A DNA stretch of 64,000 bases from Litoreibacter halocynthiae (GTDB lineage Bacteria; Pseudomonadota; Alphaproteobacteria; Rhodobacterales; Rhodobacteraceae), in contig NZ_SOBH01000001.1 in assembly GCF_004365635.1 (NCBI RefSeq), positions 620,001 through 684,000 of the forward strand. Reading direction: 5' to 3'. Position 1 is the stretch's first letter; each line of letters starts with the position of its first letter. The position numbers and the translations under genes were made by a program. This document shows, piece by piece, positions 1 to 9,436 of this stretch. A model generated the notes under the pieces. That model saw only the letters and a list, made by a program, of their open reading frames with translations. It ran no database searches and was not told the DNA's origin.

Positions 1-1
1 C

Positions 2-40
2 AAGATCGTTGGCATTGATAACGTAAAGCTGGGGGGCTGA
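2..40 (+). CDS. ABC transporter permease, C-terminal fragment (5' part outside window)
   Basis: An open frame enters from the window edge and ends at TGA 38-40, reading KIVGIDNVKLGG. It stops three bases before the ATG of the PotC-like permease at 44, the usual spacing in a polyamine-type ABC operon. It is therefore most likely the tail of the PotB-like partner permease. Only 12 residues are visible, so the identity rests on context. Confidence 0.5.
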   Translation, partial: KIVGIDNVKLGG

Positions 41-43
41 GAC

Positions 44-940
44 ATGTCTGGATTGCCACCATATGCATCAACCGGCCAGCGCGTCTGGTACTATAGTTTC
101 CGCGTTATTTGCGGGGTGATTTTCTTCTTCCTGATCGCGCCGATCCTTGTGATCATCCCGCTGTCGTTTAACGCAGAGAACTTCTTTACCTTCACGCCAG
201 AGATGCTGGCATTTGATCCTGCGGGCTATTCTACGAAGCACTATCAGGATTTCTTCACCAACTCCGACTGGCAACTGGCCTTGCGCAATTCGTTGAAGAT
301 CGCACCTGTGGCAACTCTGTTGTCCGTATCCTTGGGGACTTTGGCCGCCATCGGTCTGTCCCAAAGCCATGTGCCGTTCCGGCGGGCGATTATGGCGGTG
401 CTGATATCACCGATGATTGTGCCTCTGATCATCTCGGCGACGGGCATGTATTTCTTCTATTCCAACCCCTATATCCCGATCCCGTTCTACGGAAAGCTTG
501 AGCTGCCCTTCACGCTGACGGGTACCTACTGGGGCGTTGTTCTTGCGCACGCAGCGTTGGGCATTCCCTTCGTGATCATTACCGTGACCGCAACTTTGGT
601 GGGCTTCGATCAATCCCTGACCCGTGCTGCGGCCAACATGGGCGCAGGACCGGTCACTACCTTCTTCCGCGTGCAGATGCCATTGATCCTGCCGGGCGTC
701 GTCTCGGGCGGCTTGTTCGCCTTCATCACGTCGTTTGACGAGGTTGTGGTTGTTCTCTTCGTGGGCTCGGCCGGACAAAAAACGCTGCCATGGCAAATGT
801 TCACCGGTTTGCGTGAGCAAATCAGCCCGACCATTCTAGCCGTGGCAACGATCCTGATCGCAGTTTCGGTCGCGCTGCTGTTCGTCCTAGAAATGCTACG
901 CCGCCGGTCCGAGCGCCTTCGTGGGTTGTCGCCGGGATAG
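44..940 (+). CDS. PotC-like ABC transporter inner-membrane permease (spermidine/putrescine family)
   Basis: 298-residue integral membrane protein of the binding-protein-dependent permease superfamily, and one half of the transport channel. The N-terminal hydrophobic segment (about residues 20-45), several further membrane segments and an EAA-loop-like stretch near residues 196-225 (AAANMGAG, then LILPGVVSGG) fit the PotC/YdcV branch. The length is a little above the usual 260-280 because of an N-terminal extension. It follows the end of another permease by 3 nt and precedes a fused aconitase X by 24 nt. The transporter may therefore import a substrate of that enzyme, such as a hydroxyproline, rather than a polyamine. 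Family is clear; substrate is not. Confidence 0.88.
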   Translation: MSGLPPYASTGQRVWYYSFRVICGVIFFFLIAPILVIIPLSFNAENFFTFTPEMLAFDPAGYSTKHYQDFFTNSDWQLALRNSLKIAPVATLLSVSLGTLAAIGLSQSHVPFRRAIMAVLISPMIVPLIISATGMYFFYSNPYIPIPFYGKLELPFTLTGTYWGVVLAHAALGIPFVIITVTATLVGFDQSLTRAAANMGAGPVTTFFRVQMPLILPGVVSGGLFAFITSFDEVVVVLFVGSAGQKTLPWQMFTGLREQISPTILAVATILIAVSVALLFVLEMLRRRSERLRGLSPG

Positions 941-964
941 TGATCTTCAAAGCTGTGAGCGAGG

Positions 965-2665
965 ATGTTGAAAGTGCCCGACGCACCCACTGCGATGATC
1001 CTTGTCCAAAACAACGCCGAAGGGGACGTCCTGACCTGTGTGGAGGGGCTGAGTTTTTGGGGCGGAGTCGATCCTGATACGGGGGTGATCATTGATGCTC
1101 ACCATCCCGATCACGGAGCTTGCCTTGCCGGAAAAATTGTTTTGATGCCAAGCTCGCGCGGGTCGTGCAGCGGCAGTGGGGTCTTGTTGCAATTGGCCCG
1201 GAATGGCTGCGCCCCTGCCGCGCTCGTGTTTCGCGAAGATGAGGACATCCTGACACTGGGCGCGATGATCGCCGAGCGCCTTTTCGACCGTCCGGTCGCC
1301 ATATTACGGCTCTCCCCAATGGTCTACGACGACTTGTCCAAAGCAACCGTCGCAAAAATTAGCGGGAACGAGTTGTTTTTTGACGGGCAGGCAGTGGCCT
1401 TATCACATCCTGATCTGGATGAATTGGTTTTGAATGACACCGACCGAGCCATGCTGACCGGTCAAGAAGGGCCAGCGCTGCAAGTTGCGATGGAAGTCTT
1501 GTGCATGATGGCGGCGTCGCAAGTCGCGTGTGATCTTGTCGATGTGAGCCGCGCGCATATCGACGGCTGTATTCTTGCCCATGATGCCAATCTCGACTTC
1601 GCAGAAAAGATGCACAAGATGGGGGCGAAGACCCGCATACCCACCACGATCAACGCGATTTCGGTCGACCGCAAAAATTGGTCATCTCAAGGGGTGGTAC
1701 CTGATTTTGGCAATAAAGCCAGCCGTCTTGCAGATGCCTATGTGAATATGGGCGCGCGCGCGACCTTTACCTGCGCCCCCTACCTTTTGGACGACACGCC
1801 ACAATTGGGCGAGGCCATTGGCTGGTCCGAGTCGAATGCTGTGATCTATGCAAATTCCGTGCTCGGCGCACGAACCGAGAAACACCCGGATTACCTGGAC
1901 TTGTTCATAGCCATGACGGGTCGCGCACCGAATACCGGCGTGTATCTCGACGCCAATCGCGCGCCTGTGTGTGAATTGCGCGTCGTGTTGCCCGAGACCT
2001 ATGATGACGCCCTGTGGCCGATGTTGGGATGGTTGGCAGGTTGCAAATCGCCCAGCGGCATTCCTGTTCTGACGGGATTGGAGCATGCCTCGCCATCCTC
2101 CGATGACCTGAAAGCACTATGCGCGGCGTTTGGCACGACCTCGGCGGCTCCGATGCTGCATGTCCGTGGTCATACGCCAGAGGGTGAGCAACCGCTCGTG
2201 GCCCACGCGGCGGTTTTCGATATTACACCGCGCGATTTGGCTTTGGTTTGGCAGGAGTTCAATACGGGCGATGCAGAGGTCGACCTTGTCGCGATCGGAA
2301 GCCCTCATGCCTCGCTCTCAGAATGCCGGAAGCTCGCAGAATTTCTGCATGGAAAGACCTGTGACCCACAGACTGCCATGATCGTAACAGTCGGTCGAAA
2401 AGTGTTGGAAGACGCGGTGTTGGAGGGCATAGTTGACGTGCTTCGGTGTGCTGGCGCTCAAGTCATTGCCGATATTTGCTGGTGCTCGATCACGGAGCCT
2501 GTGTTCCCTCCTGAAACCAAAATTCTCATGACCAACTCGGGGAAATACTCCCATTACGCTAACGGTCTGACAGGGTGCGAAGTGCGATTTGGAAGTCTGG
2601 AAGAGTGCGTGCAAGCCGCGGTCACAGGGCATGCGGGTATTGAACCTCCGTCATGGTTGCTCTGA
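965..2665 (+). CDS. Aconitase X, fused small + large domains (cis-3-hydroxy-L-proline dehydratase type)
   Basis: 566 residues. The first ~135 match the AcnX small domain (DUF126), including the serine-rich SSRGSCSGS stretch at residues 63-71, whose serine is important in this family. From about residue 150 the protein matches the AcnX large domain (DUF521). Bacterial type II AcnX enzymes dehydrate cis-3-hydroxy-L-proline to pyrroline-2-carboxylate; archaeal type I uses phosphomevalonate. The fused arrangement supports the bacterial type. The gene lies 24 nt downstream of a PotC-like permease and is probably co-transcribed, which suggests uptake and breakdown of one compound. The start is ATG 965 with a purine-rich GAGCGAGG very close upstream; ATG 995 is an alternative. 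Confidence 0.85.
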   Translation: MLKVPDAPTAMILVQNNAEGDVLTCVEGLSFWGGVDPDTGVIIDAHHPDHGACLAGKIVLMPSSRGSCSGSGVLLQLARNGCAPAALVFREDEDILTLGAMIAERLFDRPVAILRLSPMVYDDLSKATVAKISGNELFFDGQAVALSHPDLDELVLNDTDRAMLTGQEGPALQVAMEVLCMMAASQVACDLVDVSRAHIDGCILAHDANLDFAEKMHKMGAKTRIPTTINAISVDRKNWSSQGVVPDFGNKASRLADAYVNMGARATFTCAPYLLDDTPQLGEAIGWSESNAVIYANSVLGARTEKHPDYLDLFIAMTGRAPNTGVYLDANRAPVCELRVVLPETYDDALWPMLGWLAGCKSPSGIPVLTGLEHASPSSDDLKALCAAFGTTSAAPMLHVRGHTPEGEQPLVAHAAVFDITPRDLALVWQEFNTGDAEVDLVAIGSPHASLSECRKLAEFLHGKTCDPQTAMIVTVGRKVLEDAVLEGIVDVLRCAGAQVIADICWCSITEPVFPPETKILMTNSGKYSHYANGLTGCEVRFGSLEECVQAAVTGHAGIEPPSWLL

Positions 2666-2951
2666 ATTTCAAAAGTTGAGTTGGGCGGAGATTTTGCGAG
2701 CCATGTTCACACTTGTGTTTGCCGTGGCGCTTTGTCTTGCAGAGGTTGAAATAAAGCGCGAAGAGACCGGAGAAAGTGCAGCTTGACCAACGCAAATGGC
2801 AGCATTGATTGGGAACAAAAAAGAAGCGGCGCGCGTTGAAAGAGAAGCGCGTGTTCGGCTGGTCGGGTCAAGCACGATTGATGCCGAGATGCGCTAAAGC
2901 GATGGTGGCTTGCGCGCGCCTCGGATAGTCTGGGTCTAGGGTGCAACGTCG
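2666..2951. other. Intergenic region between acnX and tamA
   Basis: 286 bases with no gene I can support. A 27-codon frame at 2703-2786 (+) starts with a hydrophobic run but has no convincing ribosome site and overlaps nothing recognisable. I see no strong terminator hairpin. The tamA promoter should lie here. Confidence 0.5.
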
Positions 2952-4751
2952 ATGATCAAGTATAAACTAATTCGTCTCTTAACCGCTGGCATTTTCGGGA
3001 TAGTGTTTTCCGGAAGTGCGAGCGCGCTTGAGCGCGTGGATGTGCAGTTGATCGGCAGCGCGGACGCCGAGTTGCAGCAAAGCCTGCAGGCAAATTCAGT
3101 CATGAGGACATTGGACGGGAATGTAACGACCGGTGATGTGATCACGGCCGCACGGTCGGAATATGCCCAACTCATCGAAGTGTTGTACTCAAAAGGGTAT
3201 TATTCATCGGTCGTGAGCGTGCTTGTGGACGGCCGCGAGGCGGCGCTCATCGATCCATTTCGTGAACCTGCGCGCGTGGACGTTGTGCAAATTCGCGTAG
3301 AACCCGGACGTCCTTTCCGGTTCGGGAGAGCGAATATCGGTCCGTTGGTTGACACCAGCCCATTGAAGTCCGGTTTCAAAACGGGCGCGCCTGCGCTTGC
3401 AGATGTCGTCCGCAGTACGGTGAAAGAGGTCGTCGAAGACTGGCGACAAGTTGGCTACGCGAAAGCGGAGGTTGCCGATCAGTCGGTGTTGGCGCGGCAC
3501 AATACGGCACAGCTTGATGTGGACGTAGCGATCGCGACAGGGCGGCGGGCCACCTTCGGTAAAGTCGCGGTCACTGGCGAGACAGCCGTGCGCGAGAAGC
3601 GCGTCAGAAACATCGCAGGCCTGCCGAGCGGTAAGGTCTTTGACCCTGACGCTGTGAAAAAGGCTGCCGCGCGGTTGCGTAAAGTCGGCACTTTCAAGTC
3701 GGTTCAGGTGACAGAGGCCGACGAGATATCTGAAGATGGCACGCTTGATATGCAGATCAACGTCATCGACCGAAAGCCACGTCGCATCGGTGGCGGGTTG
3801 GAGCTGTCCAGTTTGGACGGTCTAACCGTGTCTGGGTATTGGCTGCACCGGAACTTTCTGGGTGGGGCGGAACTGTTTCGCATCGACTCGGAGATCGCCC
3901 AGATCGGCGGAACGTCGAGCGGCATAGATTATGCGTTGTCCTTCCGCCTTGAAAAACCGGCTGTGTATGGCCCTGACACCTTGTTCTTTGCCGAATTCGG
4001 GACCTACTACACCGACGAAGAAGCCTATATCGAGAAGAAGGTCGAGCTGGCTATCGGTGCTTCGCATGAATTCGGCGAGCGGCTGACGGGCGAGCTTGGG
4101 ATCGGGTACAGTTATTCGCGCGTGACCGACCTATACGCCACCCCGAATACCAAGCGGACCTTGCAGATGTTCAGCTTCCCGATTGCGCTGACTTATGACG
4201 GGCGGGATGACCGGCTGGATGCAACCCAAGGGATATATCTGAAAGGTAAGGCGACACCGTTTTACGAGTCAGTTCAGGGCCGAAGCGGGGCTCATCTGAG
4301 CTTCGATGCACGAGGTTACTATGCGGTTGGCGCTGAAAAGAGGACGGTTTTGGCTGGCAGATTGCAGCTGGGCTCGTTGATCGGCGTGACAGCGCAAGAC
4401 GCGCCACCCGACTTTCTGTTTTACTCTGGCGGTGGTGGTACGGTGCGTGGCCAACCCTACCAATCACTCGCAACACCTGTCGCCGGTGGATCTTTGGGAG
4501 GCCGCTCTTTCGCGGGCCTGTCCGGTGAAGTGCGCCAATCGATCACCGACACGATCGGAGTCGTTGCATTTGTGGACGCCGGATATGTTGGCGCGGACAG
4601 TTTAGGCAATGGTGACTGGCACGCGGGGGCAGGCCTGGGCCTGCGCTACAAAACACCGGTGGGTCCGATCCGGCTGGACGTTGCTGCCCCTGTTGCTGGT
4701 AACACTGGAAATGGCGTTCAAATTTATATCGGCATAGGGCAGGCATTCTGA
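2952..4751 (+). CDS. tamA: TamA, Omp85-family outer-membrane translocation/assembly protein
   Basis: 599 residues. A Sec signal peptide ends near residue 26 (SASA-L). POTRA-type modules occupy about residues 27-265, with GRPFRFG and the repeat-like GRRATFGKVAVTG. A 16-strand beta-barrel of the bacterial surface antigen family (about 275-599) ends in the aromatic IGIGQAF typical of outer-membrane proteins. TamA works with TamB to insert autotransporters and other barrels and to support lipid traffic across the periplasm. Its TGA overlaps the ATG of tamB by one base, so translation is probably coupled. It is distinguished from BamA by having fewer POTRA domains and by its tamB neighbour. Confidence 0.93.
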   Translation: MIKYKLIRLLTAGIFGIVFSGSASALERVDVQLIGSADAELQQSLQANSVMRTLDGNVTTGDVITAARSEYAQLIEVLYSKGYYSSVVSVLVDGREAALIDPFREPARVDVVQIRVEPGRPFRFGRANIGPLVDTSPLKSGFKTGAPALADVVRSTVKEVVEDWRQVGYAKAEVADQSVLARHNTAQLDVDVAIATGRRATFGKVAVTGETAVREKRVRNIAGLPSGKVFDPDAVKKAAARLRKVGTFKSVQVTEADEISEDGTLDMQINVIDRKPRRIGGGLELSSLDGLTVSGYWLHRNFLGGAELFRIDSEIAQIGGTSSGIDYALSFRLEKPAVYGPDTLFFAEFGTYYTDEEAYIEKKVELAIGASHEFGERLTGELGIGYSYSRVTDLYATPNTKRTLQMFSFPIALTYDGRDDRLDATQGIYLKGKATPFYESVQGRSGAHLSFDARGYYAVGAEKRTVLAGRLQLGSLIGVTAQDAPPDFLFYSGGGGTVRGQPYQSLATPVAGGSLGGRSFAGLSGEVRQSITDTIGVVAFVDAGYVGADSLGNGDWHAGAGLGLRYKTPVGPIRLDVAAPVAGNTGNGVQIYIGIGQAF

Positions 4752-7700
4752 TGCGGGGTCTGCTTCTTTGCTTGCTGCTTGTGTTTGCCCCGATTGCGGC
4801 GTTCGCACAGCAGGAAAACAGCGACCGCGGCTATATTCAGGGCTTGCTGGAGGACGCGCTGTCCAGCGATGGCGGGAAGGTCACGCTCGAAGGGTTCGAG
4901 GGTGCGCTCAGTGCGCGTGCGACTGTCGAGCGTATTACCGTTGCCGATACGGAAGGGGTTTGGCTCAGCGCAGACGGTGTTTCTCTGGCGTGGAACCGTT
5001 CCGCGTTGTTGCGCGGTCAAATCGAGATTGCCGAAATATCAGTTGATACAATTGATCTGATCAGGCAGCCGGTAGCTCCAGACACAACATTACCTACTCC
5101 AGAGGCGCGCGGGGCATTTTCGCTGCCCGACCTGCCTGTGTCGGTCAATGTCGACAGCCTCAAGATCGGGGCTGTCAACGTCGCTGCCGGGGTGTTCGGG
5201 GAAGCGGCGCAAGTATCCGTTTCGGGAAATGCACGTTTGGCCAACGGTGCCGGGGTTGCTGTGCTTGAAATCGAACGCTTGGACCAAGCTGGGAATTTCA
5301 GTCTGGCGGCTGAGTTCGACAACACCTCGCGCGACCTGTTACTGGATTTGAACCTGTCTGAACCTGCGGACGGGATCGCGGTAAAATTGCTCAACATACC
5401 CGGCCACCCGTCGATCACACTCACGGTTCAAGGCGATGATCCGGTCACTGATTTCAGTGCGAATATTTTGCTTGCGACCGATGGTGAAGATCGCCTTCAA
5501 GGCGTGGTTGAGCTGAAAACGGATGCCGACGGTGGCACCGGCTTCGCAGTGGATTTGAGCGGAGACGTGGCGCCGGTCTTCGTGCCGGAATTCGCCGAGT
5601 TTCTTGGCACCAATATCCAGCTTATAGCACGAGGGGACCGTTCGGTGGATGGCGGTATCAACCTTGATGAATTGAACCTCCAAACCGCTGCAATGCAAAT
5701 AAAGGGATCCGCCGAAATCGGTGCGGATGGCTGGCCCAATAAACTGAAACTGGATGGTGAAATTGTGCCACCGGAAGGCGTCACCGTCGTCTTGCCGCTT
5801 CCCGGACCTGCGACGTCGGTTAAGCGAGTTGAGTTATTCGGAACATTTGATGCCGAGGCTGGTGAGGCTTGGCAACTTCTGGGACGCGCCAGCGGGGTGG
5901 AACAAACCGGTCTGCGGCTGGACTTGGCCAAGTTCGATGCTGCGGGCACCATTGAAAAAGTTGCCGGAAGTGTTGACGGAACCTTGCAGCTGGAGGTTGA
6001 GGGCATCGCTTTACAAGATGCGGCGCTCGCGCAAGCTGTCGGGGATCGACTGCGCGGCGGGCTCCTGTTTGAGTGGGCCAATAGCGGCGTGCTGAGTGTG
6101 CGTGAAATTGACCTGTCGGGCAGCGACTATGGCCTGACGGGTGCGCTTTCGGTCGATGCGACCGACAGCGTTGAGGCTATTAAAGTTATCCCTGACCTAC
6201 AGGTGATCGCCGAGGATCTGTCTCGTTTTGCCGGACTTGCTCAGTTTGATCTATCGGGCGCTGCGAATCTCGCCGTTGCCGGGGCACTGGAACCTTTGAC
6301 CGGTGTTCTAGATCTTAATTTCGACGGGACAACGCGTAACCTTGCCACCGGTATCGCCCAACTCGACCCATTGTTATCGGGTGAGGGCAAGCTGACCTTG
6401 GGGCTTTCGCGTGACGAGAACGGGCTGAAGGCAGAGCCTCTGAAAATAGCGACGGACCACGCAAGCATAGACGCAAGCGCCACGTTACAGACAGACGGAA
6501 GCGTGGCCATGTTGCGTGCGAAATTGCCTGATGTTGCCAAAGCCCTCCCCGAGCTGAGTGGTGCCGCCGACCTTACGGTTGAAGCGACGCAAGACGCCGA
6601 CGTTTGGACCATTGCTACAACCGCGTCCTTGCCCGGCGGAACGCAGGCAGATTATCGCGGCACGGTGCGGGGCTTCAAAGATGACAACCTTCTTGTAGAT
6701 GGCACGGTTACAGCAGTTGTTGAAAGCCTGTCGGCATTCTCCAAGCTGGCAGGGCAGGGGCTTTCTGGTGGGATAAACCTCGAAGCGTCGGGAAATGCGG
6801 ACATTTTGAGAGGCAGTTTCGATCTTTCGACCAGCGGTCAGACGCAATCAATTGCGTTTGGTCAACCAACGCTCGAGCCGTTGTTACGAGGGGCCACGCG
6901 GTTCGATTTATCCGCAACGCGCGATGTCGCGGGCGTCACACTCATTCGAAGTCTGGAAGTCGACGGGTCGGCCATTGATGCTCAGGTAAGTGGAAGCTTC
7001 GGGCCGGAGTCGGGGCAACTGGACTACCGCGTGTCACTTGCCAATCTGGGCTTGATCGTCCCCGATTTTCCCGGACCGGCAAATGTCAGCGGGACTGCGG
7101 TGAAGCAGCAGCAGTCCTGGGCTATTGATGCCTCAGGACAAGGTCCCGGTGGCGTTGCCGTTGCGGCCAACGGTCGTGTGGCAGAGGATTTTTCGACGGT
7201 CGCCGTCGCATTGAACGGCTCGGCCCCTCTGGCATTGATCAATGCGCGTCTACCGGGGCAAAACCTGACCGGACTTGCGCGGTTCGATCTTCAGGTGAAC
7301 GGACCACCGGCGTTGCAATCCGTATCCGGACAAGTGAGCCTTGTTGACGGCCGCTTGGCCATTCCGGCGCGAAGCACGGCGCTAAACCAAATCAACGGGC
7401 AGGTCCGGCTCTCTGGTGGACAGGCGCAGTTGTCGTTTGAAGCGGGCGTGTCTACCGGCGGGAGGGTAACGTTGAGCGGACCGGTCTCGCTCACATCCCC
7501 CTACAACGCCCAGTTAGCTGCCGACCTGCAGCGCGTCACCTTGCGCGATGCGTCCTTGTTTGAAACCACCCTTGGGGGGCGCTTGACTGTAAATGGGGCG
7601 CTGCTTGGTGGAGCCGCAATTGGGGGTGTAATTGACGTCGAAACAGCAGAGATCAGGATACCGCAATTTGGCCCCTCCTATTCCGCACTGGAAGGACTGC

Positions 7701-8485
7701 GCCACTTGAACCCGTCGCAAGATGTTCGACGAACGCTTCGCTTTGCGGGTTTGGACAAGGAAAACGATACCGCAGAGAGGGGCTCCCCGGGGTTTCCACT
7801 GAATTTGACTTTACGCATTCCAAGCCGCCTGTTCGTACGCGGACGAGGATTAGATGCGGAACTGGGCGGCACTTTGGGCCTGACAGGTACCACCAATAAC
7901 GTGAATCCCGTCGGTGGATTTGATTTGATCCGCGGTCGTCTGGATTTGTTGGGAAGACGGCTAAACCTGACCGAAGGGTCTGTGCGATTGCGCGGTGACT
8001 TTGATCCGGTAATCAAGTTCGCCGCGACGTCTCAGGTCGAGGACGTCACGGTTGGTCTTCTGTTGGAGGGCTTGGCATCCGAGCCGGAAGTGACAGTAAC
8101 CTCGTCGCCAGAGCTGCCAGAGGAAGAAGCGCTGTCCTTGTTGCTGTTTGGACGGGAAGTAACGCAAATCTCGGCATTTCAGGCGGTTCAATTGGCTTTG
8201 GCCGTTCAGACGCTGGCGGGGCGGAGCGGGACTAGTCTGACCGACGGCCTCCGCGACAAGCTTGGTGTCGACGATCTGGATATAGGAACCGACGCGGACG
8301 GCAACACGCAAGCGAAAGCGGGCAAGTATATCTCGGACAACATTTACACGGATGTCACCGTCAAGAGTGACGGAGAAAGCCAGATCAACCTCAACCTTGA
8401 GGTCAGCCCGACAGTGACTGTTCGCGGCCGCCTGAGCAGTGACGGCGACACGGGGATCGGTGTGTTCTTCGAGAAAGACTATTAG
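4751..8485 (+). CDS. tamB: TamB, periplasm-spanning AsmA-like translocation/assembly protein
   Basis: 1244 residues. The N-terminal hydrophobic segment (about 1-20, ending FAQQ) anchors or exports the protein. A long beta-rich body of weak repeats follows, and the C-terminal TamB domain (DUF490) spans about residues 900-1244, including the conserved GGFDLIRGRL and LTEGSVRLRGDFDP region near 1055-1090. It spans the periplasm from the inner membrane to TamA. Length is within the usual range (about 1200-1400). It is translationally coupled to tamA (one-base overlap). No gene follows in the operon; the next gene (iolB) starts 128 bases downstream. Confidence 0.93.
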   Translation: MRGLLLCLLLVFAPIAAFAQQENSDRGYIQGLLEDALSSDGGKVTLEGFEGALSARATVERITVADTEGVWLSADGVSLAWNRSALLRGQIEIAEISVDTIDLIRQPVAPDTTLPTPEARGAFSLPDLPVSVNVDSLKIGAVNVAAGVFGEAAQVSVSGNARLANGAGVAVLEIERLDQAGNFSLAAEFDNTSRDLLLDLNLSEPADGIAVKLLNIPGHPSITLTVQGDDPVTDFSANILLATDGEDRLQGVVELKTDADGGTGFAVDLSGDVAPVFVPEFAEFLGTNIQLIARGDRSVDGGINLDELNLQTAAMQIKGSAEIGADGWPNKLKLDGEIVPPEGVTVVLPLPGPATSVKRVELFGTFDAEAGEAWQLLGRASGVEQTGLRLDLAKFDAAGTIEKVAGSVDGTLQLEVEGIALQDAALAQAVGDRLRGGLLFEWANSGVLSVREIDLSGSDYGLTGALSVDATDSVEAIKVIPDLQVIAEDLSRFAGLAQFDLSGAANLAVAGALEPLTGVLDLNFDGTTRNLATGIAQLDPLLSGEGKLTLGLSRDENGLKAEPLKIATDHASIDASATLQTDGSVAMLRAKLPDVAKALPELSGAADLTVEATQDADVWTIATTASLPGGTQADYRGTVRGFKDDNLLVDGTVTAVVESLSAFSKLAGQGLSGGINLEASGNADILRGSFDLSTSGQTQSIAFGQPTLEPLLRGATRFDLSATRDVAGVTLIRSLEVDGSAIDAQVSGSFGPESGQLDYRVSLANLGLIVPDFPGPANVSGTAVKQQQSWAIDASGQGPGGVAVAANGRVAEDFSTVAVALNGSAPLALINARLPGQNLTGLARFDLQVNGPPALQSVSGQVSLVDGRLAIPARSTALNQINGQVRLSGGQAQLSFEAGVSTGGRVTLSGPVSLTSPYNAQLAADLQRVTLRDASLFETTLGGRLTVNGALLGGAAIGGVIDVETAEIRIPQFGPSYSALEGLRHLNPSQDVRRTLRFAGLDKENDTAERGSPGFPLNLTLRIPSRLFVRGRGLDAELGGTLGLTGTTNNVNPVGGFDLIRGRLDLLGRRLNLTEGSVRLRGDFDPVIKFAATSQVEDVTVGLLLEGLASEPEVTVTSSPELPEEEALSLLLFGREVTQISAFQAVQLALAVQTLAGRSGTSLTDGLRDKLGVDDLDIGTDADGNTQAKAGKYISDNIYTDVTVKSDGESQINLNLEVSPTVTVRGRLSSDGDTGIGVFFEKDY

Positions 8486-8613
8486 CCAGTGTACTGAGCC
8501 CGGCCCTATCCTAATGCGCCATATGGTGGCACAAGGTTAGAGGCAGGGTTTCTGGCAGTCGGCACGCGCTGATGTAGTTCAGGTTCTTGATCAAAACGAA
8601 AGGTAGCCCCGAT

Positions 8614-9420
8614 ATGGCGGATCTTCAGCGAAAACCATTCGGCACCCACGGCAAGGTGCATGACATCACGCCTGAATCGGCTGGCTGGCGTTATGTCGGG
8701 TTCGCGCTTCATCGTTTGCGGGTCGGTGAACGCATCGCGGAAGCGACGGGTGATCGCGAGGTGATCCTTGTCATGGTTGAAGGAAAGGCTGCGATACACG
8801 GCGCCGACCGTGATTGGGGCGTTTTAGGGGACCGGATGAGCGTGTTTGAAAAGACGCCGCCGCATTGTCTTTACCTGCCGAACGGAACCGATTGGGCGGC
8901 GGTGGCTGAAACCGAGTGCATCATCGCGGTCTGCTCCGCACCGGGGCAGGGCGGACATGAAGCGCGCCGGATCGGGCCGGATGGCATCACGCTGACAGAG
9001 CGCGGTAAAGGCACCAACACACGCCACATCAACAACATAGCAATGGAGAACGAAGACTACGCGGATAGTTTGCTCGTGACCGAAGTATTCACGCCAGCGG
9101 GACACTGGTCCTCCTATCCCAGTCATCGCCACGACGAGGATGACTTCCCACGGATTACCTACCTCGAAGAGACTTACTACCACCGGCTAAACCCGGCCAA
9201 CGGGTTTGGTATTCAGCGCGTTTATACTGACGACGGGCAACTGGACGAGACGATGGCGGTGGCCGATGGGGATGTGGTTCTGGTGCCGCGTGGACACCAT
9301 CCTTGCGGCGCGCCTTATGGGTTCGAAATGTACTATCTGAACGTGATGGCCGGGCCGCTTCGGAAATGGCGCTTCCTACCAGCACCGGAGGTGAAGTGGA
9401 TCATGGACCGCGACGCCTAA
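8614..9420 (+). CDS. iolB: 5-deoxy-glucuronate isomerase IolB (myo-inositol catabolism)
   Basis: 268 residues with a double cupin fold. The motif HRHDEDDFPRITYLEETYYH near residues 173-192 carries the metal-binding histidines and glutamate, and PRGHHPCGAPYG lies near 229-240. IolB converts 5-deoxy-glucuronate to 2-deoxy-5-keto-gluconate in the cytoplasm. I start it at ATG 8614, preceded by GAAAGGTAG, because an upstream in-frame start at 8587 would be a TTG adding nine unconserved residues. No other iol gene is in the window, so it is separated from its pathway partners. It is convergent with the kinase gene at 9437. Confidence 0.92.
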   Translation: MADLQRKPFGTHGKVHDITPESAGWRYVGFALHRLRVGERIAEATGDREVILVMVEGKAAIHGADRDWGVLGDRMSVFEKTPPHCLYLPNGTDWAAVAETECIIAVCSAPGQGGHEARRIGPDGITLTERGKGTNTRHINNIAMENEDYADSLLVTEVFTPAGHWSSYPSHRHDEDDFPRITYLEETYYHRLNPANGFGIQRVYTDDGQLDETMAVADGDVVLVPRGHHPCGAPYGFEMYYLNVMAGPLRKWRFLPAPEVKWIMDRDA

Positions 9421-9436
9421 TGACATCGGGAATGGC

